Positions 1 through 7,872 of a DNA stretch of 64,000 nucleotides are shown here, piece after piece; positions within the stretch are counted from its first letter, which is position 1; each line of letters starts with the position of its first letter. The notes beneath the pieces were generated by a model. It saw only the letters and a list, made by a program, of their open reading frames with translations. It made no database searches and had not been told where the DNA came from. The stretch covers positions 1 to 64,000 of the forward strand of contig CANFHM010000006.1 in the NCBI GenBank assembly GCA_947446975.1. The letters run 5' to 3'. Origin of the DNA: Microthrixaceae bacterium (GTDB lineage: Bacteria; Actinomycetota; Acidimicrobiia; Acidimicrobiales; Acidimicrobilacustridaceae). A program made the translations under genes and the position numbers.

Positions 1-890
1 GCGGCGTCGATCCGCTCGGCCAGTCGCTGGTCCTGGGCCGTGACGCCGACGGTGGCATCGATCACCAGCAGCGCGACATCGGCTCGATCGATGGCCTGCA
101 GGGCGCGCACCAGCGAGTAGTACTCGGTGCCCTCGTCGATCTTCGCCCGTCGGCGCATGCCTGCGGTGTCGACGAAGCGCACCGGTCCGTCCGGGGTCTC
201 GACGATGGTGTCGACGGCGTCGCGGGTGGTGCCGGGCATGTCGTGGACCACGCTCCGATCCTCTCCGATGAGGCGGTTGAAGAGCGTGGACTTGCCCACG
301 TTGGGGCGACCCACGATCGCCACCGAGAAGATCTTGTCCTCCGTGGTGTCGCTGACCTGCTCCGCTTCGGGCTCGCGCTCGGGCAGCACGGCGAGGAGCG
401 CATCGAGCATGTCGCCGGTGCCTCGTCCGTGCAGCGCGCTCACCAGCACGGGATCGCCGACGCCGAGGCGGAGCAGTTCCCACGCAGCCGCATCGCGGTT
501 GGTGTCGTCGACCTTGTTGGCGATGAGCAGCACCGGACGACCGTGCTTGCGCAGGATCTGGGCGACGCGGCTGTCCTCCTCGGTGATCCCGACATTCACG
601 TCGACCACGAAGAGCACCGCATCAGCGGTGAGGATCGCCTTCTCGCTCTGCTTCGACACCTTGCTGTCGAGCTCAGTGCCTCCGGGCATCCAGCCGCCGG
701 TGTCGACAAGGTTGAACTCGTAGCCCTGCCATTCGGCCACGACCTCCTTGCGATCACGGGTGACACCGGGCTTCTCCTCGACGATGGCCTCCCGGCGACC
801 GACGATGCGGTTGAAGAGGGTCGACTTGCCCACGTTGGGGCGTCCGACCACTGCCACCGTGGGCAGTTCGCGCGTGGATCCGGTGCTCAT
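1..890 (-). CDS. der: Ribosome assembly GTPase Der/EngA (C-terminus cut by window edge)
   Basis: Der is a double-GTPase that helps mature the 50S ribosomal subunit. The first GTPase domain begins at once with a P-loop GRPNVGKS at residues 16-23, followed by DTGG and NKVD motifs. A second copy of GRPNVGKS with DTAG starts the second domain near residue 180. About 296 residues are visible; the end of the second GTPase domain and the KH-like domain lie outside the window. The ATG at 890 forms an ATGA overlap with the stop of the DUF512 radical SAM gene upstream, so the two are probably translated together. Two tandem Era-like G domains are unique to this family, so the call is secure. Confidence 0.97.
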   Translation of the reverse strand, partial: MSTGSTRELPTVAVVGRPNVGKSTLFNRIVGRREAIVEEKPGVTRDRKEVVAEWQGYEFNLVDTGGWMPGGTELDSKVSKQSEKAILTADAVLFVVDVNVGITEEDSRVAQILRKHGRPVLLIANKVDDTNRDAAAWELLRLGVGDPVLVSALHGRGTGDMLDALLAVLPEREPEAEQVSDTTEDKIFSVAIVGRPNVGKSTLFNRLIGEDRSVVHDMPGTTRDAVDTIVETPDGPVRFVDTAGMRRRAKIDEGTEYYSLVRALQAIDRADVALLVIDATVGVTAQDQRLAERIDA

Positions 891-2266
891 CGTTTCTCCA
901 GTGCCGCTCGAAGAGCGATGCCATCGGTCGGGATGATCTCGACCGGTCGAGGAAGATCCTCGGGTGTGGTGCCGTCCAGGAACCGCCCCTGTGAGAGGCA
1001 GACGTCAGGGAGAAGATAGCGGTGTCCGACGGGCTCCTCCCCGAGCACGGCGGCGATATCGGCTCCGGTCATGAGACCGGCGACGGCCGTGTTGCCCCCG
1101 AAGAAGGTGTTGGGGACCTCGATGACCCTGATGTCGGAACGATCCAGCGGAGCGAGCAGTGGTCGGAGGATCGCTGCCCCGTAGGCCCCGGTGAGGATGG
1201 CGATGGGAGCGTTCGGGGAGGGTCGCAGCGACACCGCGGTGCCATCCGCGGACACGGGGATGGCGGTGCGCGGCGCCCGGTATCCCTCGGGCGGAGCGCC
1301 ATCGACCCAGGCGAAGAAGCCGCTCGCCACCCCGGTGGGCTCATCGACGCGACCGGTGAACTCCATCTCGAAGGTGCGGGCCATGCCCACGCCGTCCTCA
1401 TGCATCGGGAAGCCCTCATAGGCCTCCGGTTCCGGGAACGGACGCTCGGCGAGCAGGTAGTACTCATCGGCGGCGAACACGAGTCGATGGCCGAGCGTGG
1501 CGAGGAAGGTCTCCTGCCACGCGCTGACGGTGTCGACGACCTCACGGGCCTCATCGAGCGTGTGCGGACGCATGGCCGCTTCGGTGTTGAAACGGCTGAT
1601 GCCGAGCGGCACGACACAGATGCTGGCCAGATCCGGGTACTGGTCGAGGACCCCGGCGAGCGTGTCGTCGAGCACCGAGCCGTTGTTGCGATCGGGACAC
1701 ACGACGATCTGGCCATGCACCTCGATCCCATGGTCGAGCAGGGCCCGCAGCCAGCGGAGACTGGTGGCCCCACGACGGTTGCGCAGAAGGGTGGAGCGGA
1801 TCTCGGGGTCGGTGGCATGGATCGACACATGCAGCGGTGAGATCCGCTCGGTGACCACCCGTTCGAAGTCGGCCTCGGTGAAACGGGTCAGCGTGGTGAA
1901 GTTCCCGTAGAGGAAGGAGAGCCGGTAGTCGTCGTCCTTGAGATAGAGACTCTCCCGCATGCCCGGCGGGAGCTGGTAGATGAAGCAGAACTCGCAGTGG
2001 TTGTCGCAGGTCCGGACCTGATCGAACAGTGCCGACTGGATCTCGGCACCGAGCGGCTCGCCGGGTGCCTTGTGCACGTCGAGCTGCAGCTCCAGACCGC
2101 CACGGGAGATGTCGAGGGCGAGGTCCATCTCATCGGTGAGCAGCCGATAGGCGATGATGTCGCGCGGCACCTCGCCGTTGAGGGCGAGGATCTCGTCACC
2201 CGGTTCGATCCCTGCGAGCGCAGCGGGCGATCCGGGCTCGACGGCGATCACGAGCGGAGCAGACAT
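887..2266 (-). CDS. PDZ/radical SAM/DUF512 protein
   Basis: A 459-residue protein with a short PDZ-like domain at residues 1-60 (EPGSPAALAG, EPGDEILALNG), a radical SAM iron-sulfur motif CDNHCEFC (Cys87, Cys91, Cys94), and a long C-terminal part typical of DUF512 proteins. The family is widespread and often sits next to der, but its substrate is unknown. I chose the ATG at 2266 because the PDZ domain begins there; an upstream GTG would run into the ispH 5' region. Its stop overlaps the der start (ATGA). ispH diverges from it with only 35 bp between the two start codons, so their promoters must overlap each other or the coding ends. Confidence 0.88.
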   Translation of the reverse strand: MSAPLVIAVEPGSPAALAGIEPGDEILALNGEVPRDIIAYRLLTDEMDLALDISRGGLELQLDVHKAPGEPLGAEIQSALFDQVRTCDNHCEFCFIYQLPPGMRESLYLKDDDYRLSFLYGNFTTLTRFTEADFERVVTERISPLHVSIHATDPEIRSTLLRNRRGATSLRWLRALLDHGIEVHGQIVVCPDRNNGSVLDDTLAGVLDQYPDLASICVVPLGISRFNTEAAMRPHTLDEAREVVDTVSAWQETFLATLGHRLVFAADEYYLLAERPFPEPEAYEGFPMHEDGVGMARTFEMEFTGRVDEPTGVASGFFAWVDGAPPEGYRAPRTAIPVSADGTAVSLRPSPNAPIAILTGAYGAAILRPLLAPLDRSDIRVIEVPNTFFGGNTAVAGLMTGADIAAVLGEEPVGHRYLLPDVCLSQGRFLDGTTPEDLPRPVEIIPTDGIALRAALEKR

Positions 2267-2301
2267 GGGTCCCCACGCTACCGCCGGTAGCCTCCGACCC
2301 C

Positions 2302-3399
2302 ATGGAACGCCCCGATCCCCCGCCCTCGACCCACCCGGGCACCCCGGACGGCACCACACCGCCGACCGGCGGCATCGAGCATGTGCTGCTGGCTGCTCCG
2401 CGTGGGTTCTGCGCCGGTGTCGAGATGGCGATCAAGGCCCTGGCATGGATGGTGCGGGCCTTCGACTCGCCCGTGTACTGCTACCACGAGATCGTGCACA
2501 ACCAGCGCGTCGTCGAACGCTTCGAGGCGTTGGGTGTGGTGTTCGTCGACGGTATCGACGAGGTGCCGCCCGGGAGCCCGCTCATGCTCTCCGCCCATGG
2601 TTCGGCGCCGGAGGTCGTGGCCGCCGCACAGAACAACGGGGGCTACGTCGTCGATGCGGTGTGCCCGCTCGTCACGAAGGTCCATCATGAGGTGAAGGTC
2701 CGTGCTGGCAAGGGCTACCAGATCGTGTACGTCGGCCATGAGGGCCATGAGGAGGCGGTGGGCACCATGGCCGTCGCCCCCCGTTCGATCCACCGCGTCG
2801 AGTCCGTGGCCGAGGTCGATGCCCTCCCCTCCTTCGAGGAACCCGTCGCACTGCTGGCCCAGACCACGCTCAGCCATCGGGATTGGGCTGATGTGCTCGA
2901 GGCCACGAAGAGCCGGTTCCCCGACATGTGGGTCCCGGGGCGATCCGACCTGTGCTTCGCCACCACCAATCGACAGTCGGCACTGCTCGAGATCGCACCC
3001 CGCTGCGATGCGGTGATCGTGATCGGTTCGGCCAACTCCTCCAACACCAGGGCACTCGAGAGCCTGGCCCGCCATGCCGGATGTGCCCGGGTCTACCGGG
3101 TGAACGGTGTCGAGGAGCTCCCGGATGATCTGTCCGGTGTCGTCGGGGTCACCGCCGGAGCCAGCGCACCGGAGGAGCTCGTCGAGGCGGTCATCTCCCG
3201 TCTCGACCCGCGACACGGTGTCGAGGAGGTGCGGGTCACCGAAGAGGATGAATACTTCCCTCCCCCGCGCAACCTGCGCGATCTCATCAATGCCGTCGAT
3301 GCAGCAGGCACCTTCCTCCTCGGCGGCCCGGTGCAGTCACGCCCTCCGGTCAACGATCGCTCGATCCACGCCAGCGACGTGCTCGCCTCATTGGACTAG
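2302..3399 (+). CDS. ispH: 4-hydroxy-3-methylbut-2-enyl diphosphate reductase IspH
   Basis: Last enzyme of the MEP isoprenoid pathway, a [4Fe-4S] reductase making IPP and DMAPP. The three cluster cysteines are at Cys37 (RGFCAGV), Cys121 (AVCPLV) and Cys218 (DLCFATTNRQ). The substrate-binding histidines (His66, His99, His149) and the catalytic Glu151 in GHEEAVGT match the E. coli enzyme. The protein is 365 residues; the first 25 are a Pro/Thr-rich extension before the conserved domain. IspH near cmk, plsC and der is a common bacterial neighbourhood. It is divergent from the DUF512 gene and is followed after 34 bp by the HD-domain gene on the same strand. Confidence 0.97.
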   Translation: MERPDPPPSTHPGTPDGTTPPTGGIEHVLLAAPRGFCAGVEMAIKALAWMVRAFDSPVYCYHEIVHNQRVVERFEALGVVFVDGIDEVPPGSPLMLSAHGSAPEVVAAAQNNGGYVVDAVCPLVTKVHHEVKVRAGKGYQIVYVGHEGHEEAVGTMAVAPRSIHRVESVAEVDALPSFEEPVALLAQTTLSHRDWADVLEATKSRFPDMWVPGRSDLCFATTNRQSALLEIAPRCDAVIVIGSANSSNTRALESLARHAGCARVYRVNGVEELPDDLSGVVGVTAGASAPEELVEAVISRLDPRHGVEEVRVTEEDEYFPPPRNLRDLINAVDAAGTFLLGGPVQSRPPVNDRSIHASDVLASLD

Positions 3400-3433
3400 C
3401 GCAACGATCCCGGACCGATGGCAGACTTCGACC

Positions 3434-3982
3434 ATGACCTTCACGCGCATGGACGAATCCACCCAGGAGCAGTGGCTCGAGATCGGCGCCCGCACCGCTG
3501 AGAACCAGGGTCGGGTCGCGGACCGGATGCTCATGCTGCTGCGCTCGTTGGCCGACATCACCGATGGCTTCGGCACCGATCAGCTCACGCACTGCCTGCA
3601 GACGGCCACGCTGGCCGAGGAGGCAGGGGCCGATGACGAGGTCGTGTTCGCGTCACTCATGCACGATGTCGGCAAGGCCATCAGCGTGCCGAACCATCCC
3701 GCCATCGCCGCCGAGATGATCCGGCCCTATGTCCGCCGCGACGTCTACGAGATGATCCGGGTCCACCAGGACTTCCAGGGTCGGCACTACTACGCCCATT
3801 TCGGTGGCGATCCCGAAGCACGCGAGAAGCACCGCGAGGCGCTCTCGGCCGATCAGTTCGATCTCGCCGCCCATTTCGCCGACGACTGGGACCAGGTCGC
3901 GTTCGATCCGGAGCGTCCCACGCTGCCTCTCGAGCATTTCGAACCTCTCGTCCGGCGCATCACCAGCAGCGCCCGGATGTGA
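3434..3982 (+). CDS. HD-domain protein resembling PhnZ/MIOX-type diiron oxygenases
   Basis: A 182-residue single-domain HD protein. Possible metal ligands occur in HD order: His53 (HCLQ), His77-Asp78 (LMHDVGK), His88 (NHPAIA), His111 (RVHQDFQG) and an Asp in DWDQ (residues 151-154). This six-ligand layout, the HCLQTATLAE helix and a YYAHFGGDPEARE segment resemble PhnZ-like HD oxygenases, which cleave organophosphonates with a mixed-valence diiron centre, more than ordinary HD phosphohydrolases. I see no clear match to the Tyr/Glu pair used by PhnZ, so the substrate is open. The ATG at 3434 starts just before the conserved part. It may be co-transcribed with ispH. Its stop codon lies in a hairpin shared with the next, convergent gene. 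Confidence 0.7.
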   Translation: MTFTRMDESTQEQWLEIGARTAENQGRVADRMLMLLRSLADITDGFGTDQLTHCLQTATLAEEAGADDEVVFASLMHDVGKAISVPNHPAIAAEMIRPYVRRDVYEMIRVHQDFQGRHYYAHFGGDPEAREKHREALSADQFDLAAHFADDWDQVAFDPERPTLPLEHFEPLVRRITSSARM

Positions 3983-4023
3983 TCACTCGTCCCGCTGGAT
4001 GCTTCCAGCGGGACGAGTGATCA
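3980..4023. terminator. Bidirectional hairpin terminator containing both stop codons
   Basis: A perfect 20-bp inverted repeat (3980-3999 with 4004-4023) around a 4-nt loop TGCT. The outermost three bases of each arm are the TGA stop codons of the two convergent genes, so the hairpin ends both genes symmetrically. No strong U-tract follows on either strand, as is common in actinobacteria. Confidence 0.85.
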
Positions 4024-5193
4024 GAGGCCGCGCTGGTCGGCGACGAGCCCGAGGAGCACCTGGGCCGAATCGGTGTAGGTCTTCTCCGAGATGAAGGCGT
4101 GCTGTGTGCCGGTGTAGAGATCCCGGAACGCCCGCTCGAGTCTGCTGCCCTCACGGATTGCCGTGGTGCCGGCGGCGAGATGCGCCCACTGGGCGACCTC
4201 TCGGCATGCCTCGGTGGCGTACGTGGCAGCGATGCGCATATCAGCCCGCATCGTGGGGGTGAGTTCCGCGCCGGCAGCGACCTCGGCCTCGACCCTGCTG
4301 AAGGTGTCGAGCACGAGCAGACGCGCCGCCCGCCACATGCCGAGATGGTGGGCGTAGCCGCGCTGGAAGGACTGCTTGTGCGCCATGGTCTCCATATCGC
4401 CCATGCGCGCCTTGACGAGCGCGAGATCGCGCACATCGTCGAGCATGCTCTCGGCCACACCGAGCGCCCAACCGGCGTGTCCGGCGGCGGTGATCGCCAT
4501 CAGACCCATGTGGAAGGCCGGGGATGAACCTCGCAGCGGCGTGCGGGCGAACAGGTTGAACGTGCGATGTTCGGGGACGAAGAGTTCCGACACGTTGTAG
4601 TCGTAGGAGCCGGTGCCACGGAGCCCCTGCACATGCCATCCATCGGTGAAGTTGATCTCCTCACGAGGGATCACCGCCGCCATGAGCATGATCTCGCCGT
4701 TCTCGTCGAAGCAGAAGTTGCCGTCCTCGAGCGGCAGGAACCCGGCGCAGACGAAGGCCGAGTGGCCGGTGCCGGAGCCGAAGTTCCAGGAACCGGAGAT
4801 GGTGTACCCACCCTCGACCCGGATGCCCTGACCGTTGGGGGCGAACTGGCCGCCGAGCGTGACGTTCGAGCCGTCGCCGAAGACCTCGTCGAACCCGGTG
4901 TCGGGCAGATACGCCGCGACCGCTGCTGCCGACGGAAGGTTGGCGATGCCGATCCAGCCGAAGGAGCCATCGAGCCAGGCCATCCGCTGCCACATCTCGA
5001 GCATCTCGGCGAACGTGGGCTCGGTCCCACCGGCCACCGCCGGATTCATGTACCGCATGAGACCGCTGTCCCACATCGCATCGACGACTGATGACGTCAT
5101 CGTCCGGCTCTCCTCGCAGGCAGCCGCCTCAGCAGTGACCAGTTCGGCGATCGAATCGATGAGCGCGGTTCCGTGTTCCCCCAGGAGTGTCAT
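4021..5193 (-). CDS. Acyl-CoA dehydrogenase-fold flavoprotein (dehydrogenase or HsaA-type monooxygenase)
   Basis: 390 residues with the acyl-CoA dehydrogenase fold: helical N-terminus, a middle beta domain (GYTISGSWNFGSGTGHS near residue 150) and a helical C-terminal domain. The C-terminal LAAGTTAIREGS and the later RAFRDLYTGTQHAF segment are more typical of the HsaA/DszC group of flavin-dependent monooxygenases than of fatty-acid dehydrogenases, so either activity is possible. The ATG at 5193 overlaps the plsC stop as ATGA, which decides the start over a GTG 18 bp upstream. It is last in the tyrA-aroA-cmk-plsC run. Its stop is embedded in the shared hairpin at 3980-4023. Confidence 0.75.
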   Translation of the reverse strand: MTLLGEHGTALIDSIAELVTAEAAACEESRTMTSSVVDAMWDSGLMRYMNPAVAGGTEPTFAEMLEMWQRMAWLDGSFGWIGIANLPSAAAVAAYLPDTGFDEVFGDGSNVTLGGQFAPNGQGIRVEGGYTISGSWNFGSGTGHSAFVCAGFLPLEDGNFCFDENGEIMLMAAVIPREEINFTDGWHVQGLRGTGSYDYNVSELFVPEHRTFNLFARTPLRGSSPAFHMGLMAITAAGHAGWALGVAESMLDDVRDLALVKARMGDMETMAHKQSFQRGYAHHLGMWRAARLLVLDTFSRVEAEVAAGAELTPTMRADMRIAATYATEACREVAQWAHLAAGTTAIREGSRLERAFRDLYTGTQHAFISEKTYTDSAQVLLGLVADQRGL

Positions 5194-5924
5194 GACTCCA
5201 TTGTGGCCCACCGCGGAGGGTTGGGTCGTCCAGCGCGCAGCTGCGCCTCATCGAAGAGTTCCTGCAGCGCAGCACCGAGCCGGGCGCTCTGCTCCTTGAT
5301 GGCCCGCCGAGGCACACGGCCGCCCTCGGTGGGTGCCGCCGGATGCAGCGGTTCGCCGATCACGATGGTGACCCTGACGGGTCGGATCATCTTCGATCCC
5401 TTGGTCATCGCCGTCTCGGTGCCCCCGAGTCCCACGGGGATGATCGGTGCACCACTGCGACAGGACACATATGCCGGGCCGTCGAAGTACTCGGTGAGGA
5501 TCGGGCCGCTCTGTCGCGTCCCCTCGGGGAACATCACAAGCGGCTCGCCGCGGGACACGACCGTCAGCGCCGCCTTCAGTGCCTCGCGGTCGGCCGACCC
5601 GCGCTGGACGGGGAACCCACCCATGGCGGAGAAGAACCAGCCGGTCAGACGGTTCGCCCACAGCGATTCCTTGCCCATGTAGCGCATGCGCCGCCGGGTG
5701 ATCGCAGAGATGACGAGGGAGTCCAGATTGGATCGATGGATCGGCGAGACGATGTAGGCACCCGAGGACGGGAGATTCTCGAGACCGGTGATCTCGAGCC
5801 GATGCCAGGCGAGCAGGTACAGGTGGATGAGACCCCGGACGGCGCTGTACATCATGTTCTGCGACCAGCTCATCACCTCCCCCTTCTCGTGACCGGCGGG
5901 GACATGCAGCTCCTCGCGGGTCAT
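5190..5924 (-). CDS. plsC: 1-acyl-sn-glycerol-3-phosphate acyltransferase family protein
   Basis: Membrane-associated acyltransferase, probably making phosphatidic acid from lysophosphatidic acid. The catalytic HX4D motif is HRSNLD (residues 63-68) and the glycerol-phosphate-binding FPEGTR is at 132-137. Length 244 residues is normal. A hydrophobic helix near residues 25-40 could anchor it to the membrane. It overlaps cmk upstream and the flavoprotein gene downstream, both by ATGA. cmk-plsC adjacency is a well-known arrangement. The actual acceptor cannot be told from sequence. Confidence 0.92.
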   Translation of the reverse strand: MTREELHVPAGHEKGEVMSWSQNMMYSAVRGLIHLYLLAWHRLEITGLENLPSSGAYIVSPIHRSNLDSLVISAITRRRMRYMGKESLWANRLTGWFFSAMGGFPVQRGSADREALKAALTVVSRGEPLVMFPEGTRQSGPILTEYFDGPAYVSCRSGAPIIPVGLGGTETAMTKGSKMIRPVRVTIVIGEPLHPAAPTEGGRVPRRAIKEQSARLGAALQELFDEAQLRAGRPNPPRWATMES

Positions 5925-6568
5925 GACAGGAGTTCCAGGATCCGATCGACGATCTCGTCCACCCCGAGGTGACTCGTGTCGATGACACAGGCATCGGGGG
6001 ACACGGTGAGGGGATCATGCGCCCGGTTCTGGTCCAGCGCGTCGCGTCGGGCGAGGTCGGAGGCCACCGACTCATAGGAGAGATCCGCCACCTCCTTGGA
6101 CCGGCGGGCGGCGCGGATCTCCGGTGAGGCATCGAGATACACCTTGAGACGCGCATCGGGGAAGACCACGGTGCCGATATCGCGACCCTCCATCACTCCC
6201 CCGCCGTGCTCGCGGGCCCACTCACGCTGACGGGAACGCATCTCGTTGCGCACTGCGGGATTGGCGGCGACGCTGCTCACGGCGCGGGTGACCTCCGGAC
6301 CCCGGATCTCGATGGTGGCATCAGCACCGTCGACGATCACCGTGCCATCGGGATCCATGATGAGGACCATCTCGCGGGCGAGGTTCGACACGAGCTCGGC
6401 GTCATCCGGGTCGACACCGGATCGCAGTGCGGCGAACGCCACGGAGCGGTACATGGCTCCGGTGTCGAGGTACGGGATGCCGACGCGGGCCGACACCGCT
6501 CGGGCGACGGTCGACTTGCCCGATCCAGCGGGACCGTCGATGGCGATGATCTGTGGTTCGTCGTTCAT
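5921..6568 (-). CDS. cmk: Cytidylate kinase
   Basis: Phosphorylates CMP and dCMP with ATP. The P-loop GPAGSGKS is at residues 12-19, followed by the typical LDTGAMYR segment, and the end carries the DALDQNRAHDPL and DTSHLGVDEIV regions of bacterial CMP kinases. Length is 215 residues. ATG at 6568 overlaps the aroA stop (ATGA), and its own stop overlaps plsC, so it sits in the middle of a translationally coupled series. Confidence 0.96.
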   Translation of the reverse strand: MNDEPQIIAIDGPAGSGKSTVARAVSARVGIPYLDTGAMYRSVAFAALRSGVDPDDAELVSNLAREMVLIMDPDGTVIVDGADATIEIRGPEVTRAVSSVAANPAVRNEMRSRQREWAREHGGGVMEGRDIGTVVFPDARLKVYLDASPEIRAARRSKEVADLSYESVASDLARRDALDQNRAHDPLTVSPDACVIDTSHLGVDEIVDRILELLS

Positions 6569-7872
6569 GGGATCTCCGGGCGGATCGAATCGAGGACATC
6601 GAAGAAGTCGGGGAAGGTCTTGGCCACACAGGATGGTCCGGCGATCTCGATGCCCGGTGAGCGAAGTCCGAGGAGGGCGAAGCTCATCGCCATGCGATGG
6701 TCGTCGTAGGTGTGCACCACCGTGGGATGGACCGTACCCGGGTGGATCTCGAAGCCGTCCTCGAGCTCCCGTGCGTCGATCCCGCAGCGTCGCAGTTCGG
6801 TGACCACCGCACCGATGCGGTCGGTCTCCTTCGCCCGGATGAATCCGATGCCCCTGATGCGGCTCGGACCCTCCGCATGGACGGCGACAGCGGCGATCGT
6901 CTGGGCGGTGTCGGAGATGTCGGAGAGATCGGCGTCGATCCCCTTCAGCCTCCCCCCGATGACGGTGATGGAGTCGGGCTCCACCTCGACGGTGGCGCCC
7001 ATCGAGGCCAGCAGATCGACGAACGCGACATCACCCTGGATCGAGGCAGGGCCGAGTCCATCGATACGCACTGATCCGCCACAGATCGCCGCAGCGGCGA
7101 AGAAGTACGACGCGGCGGACGCGTCCGGCTCGACGGGATAGTCGCGGGCCGAGTAGCCACCGGGCTCCACCTCGTAGGCCCCGGCTGCGTCGATGTGCAC
7201 CATGGCACCGAAGGACCGCATGACATCCACCGTCATGGCCAGGTACGGGGCCGAGACCGCCTCGGTGGACAGTTCGAGCCGCAGACCATGCGCCATGCAG
7301 GGAGCGGCCAGCAGGAGCCCCGAGAGGAACTGGCTCGAGAGATCAGCGGCGAGGCGCACGGTCGGACGGGAACTGTGGCTGGCACCGATGATCCGGGCCG
7401 GGAGATGACCGGGCGCGAGCGTCTCGACGACGGTGGCACCGAGGTTCCGCAGCGCCTCGAAGGTCGGAGCCATCGGCCGGGCCCGCATCTGCGCCGCTGC
7501 ATCGAGTTCGACCTCAGCGGTGGACAGCAGCGCCGACGCGGCGATGAAACGGGCGGTGGTCCCCGACTGCTTGACGTCGAGCACGGTGCCGGGGACGCAT
7601 CGCAGGACTCCACCGGTGCCGGTCACCTCGACGACATGTTGGGAGCGATCGATGCGGACCTCAGCCCCGAGGGCGGCGATGCAGCCGAGCATCGCCTCGG
7701 TGTCATCGGCGAACAGCACACCCCGGAGCGTGGAGGTTCCCGTGGCGAGTGCAGCGCACAGCAGGGCGCGGTTCGTGATGCTCTTCGATCCCGGGATGCG
7801 CACGACCGCGTCGAGTGGCCCCTCGATCGGGTGGATGGGAAGCGGATCGGGATGCCCGGCGAGGGAACTCAT
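6565..7872 (-). CDS. aroA: 3-phosphoshikimate 1-carboxyvinyltransferase (EPSP synthase)
   Basis: Sixth step of the shikimate pathway: adds enolpyruvate from PEP to shikimate 3-phosphate. Conserved motifs are PGSKSITNRAL (from residue 27), QSGTTARF near residue 105, SDTAQT near 312 and the C-terminal DDHRMAM. The length of 435 residues is standard. It overlaps tyrA upstream and cmk downstream by 4 bp each. Together with aroH and tyrA just upstream it makes a compact late aromatic pathway group; the first pathway enzyme (class II DAHP synthase) is encoded alone at 34865. Confidence 0.97.
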   Translation of the reverse strand: MSSLAGHPDPLPIHPIEGPLDAVVRIPGSKSITNRALLCAALATGTSTLRGVLFADDTEAMLGCIAALGAEVRIDRSQHVVEVTGTGGVLRCVPGTVLDVKQSGTTARFIAASALLSTAEVELDAAAQMRARPMAPTFEALRNLGATVVETLAPGHLPARIIGASHSSRPTVRLAADLSSQFLSGLLLAAPCMAHGLRLELSTEAVSAPYLAMTVDVMRSFGAMVHIDAAGAYEVEPGGYSARDYPVEPDASAASYFFAAAAICGGSVRIDGLGPASIQGDVAFVDLLASMGATVEVEPDSITVIGGRLKGIDADLSDISDTAQTIAAVAVHAEGPSRIRGIGFIRAKETDRIGAVVTELRRCGIDARELEDGFEIHPGTVHPTVVHTYDDHRMAMSFALLGLRSPGIEIAGPSCVAKTFPDFFDVLDSIRPEIP

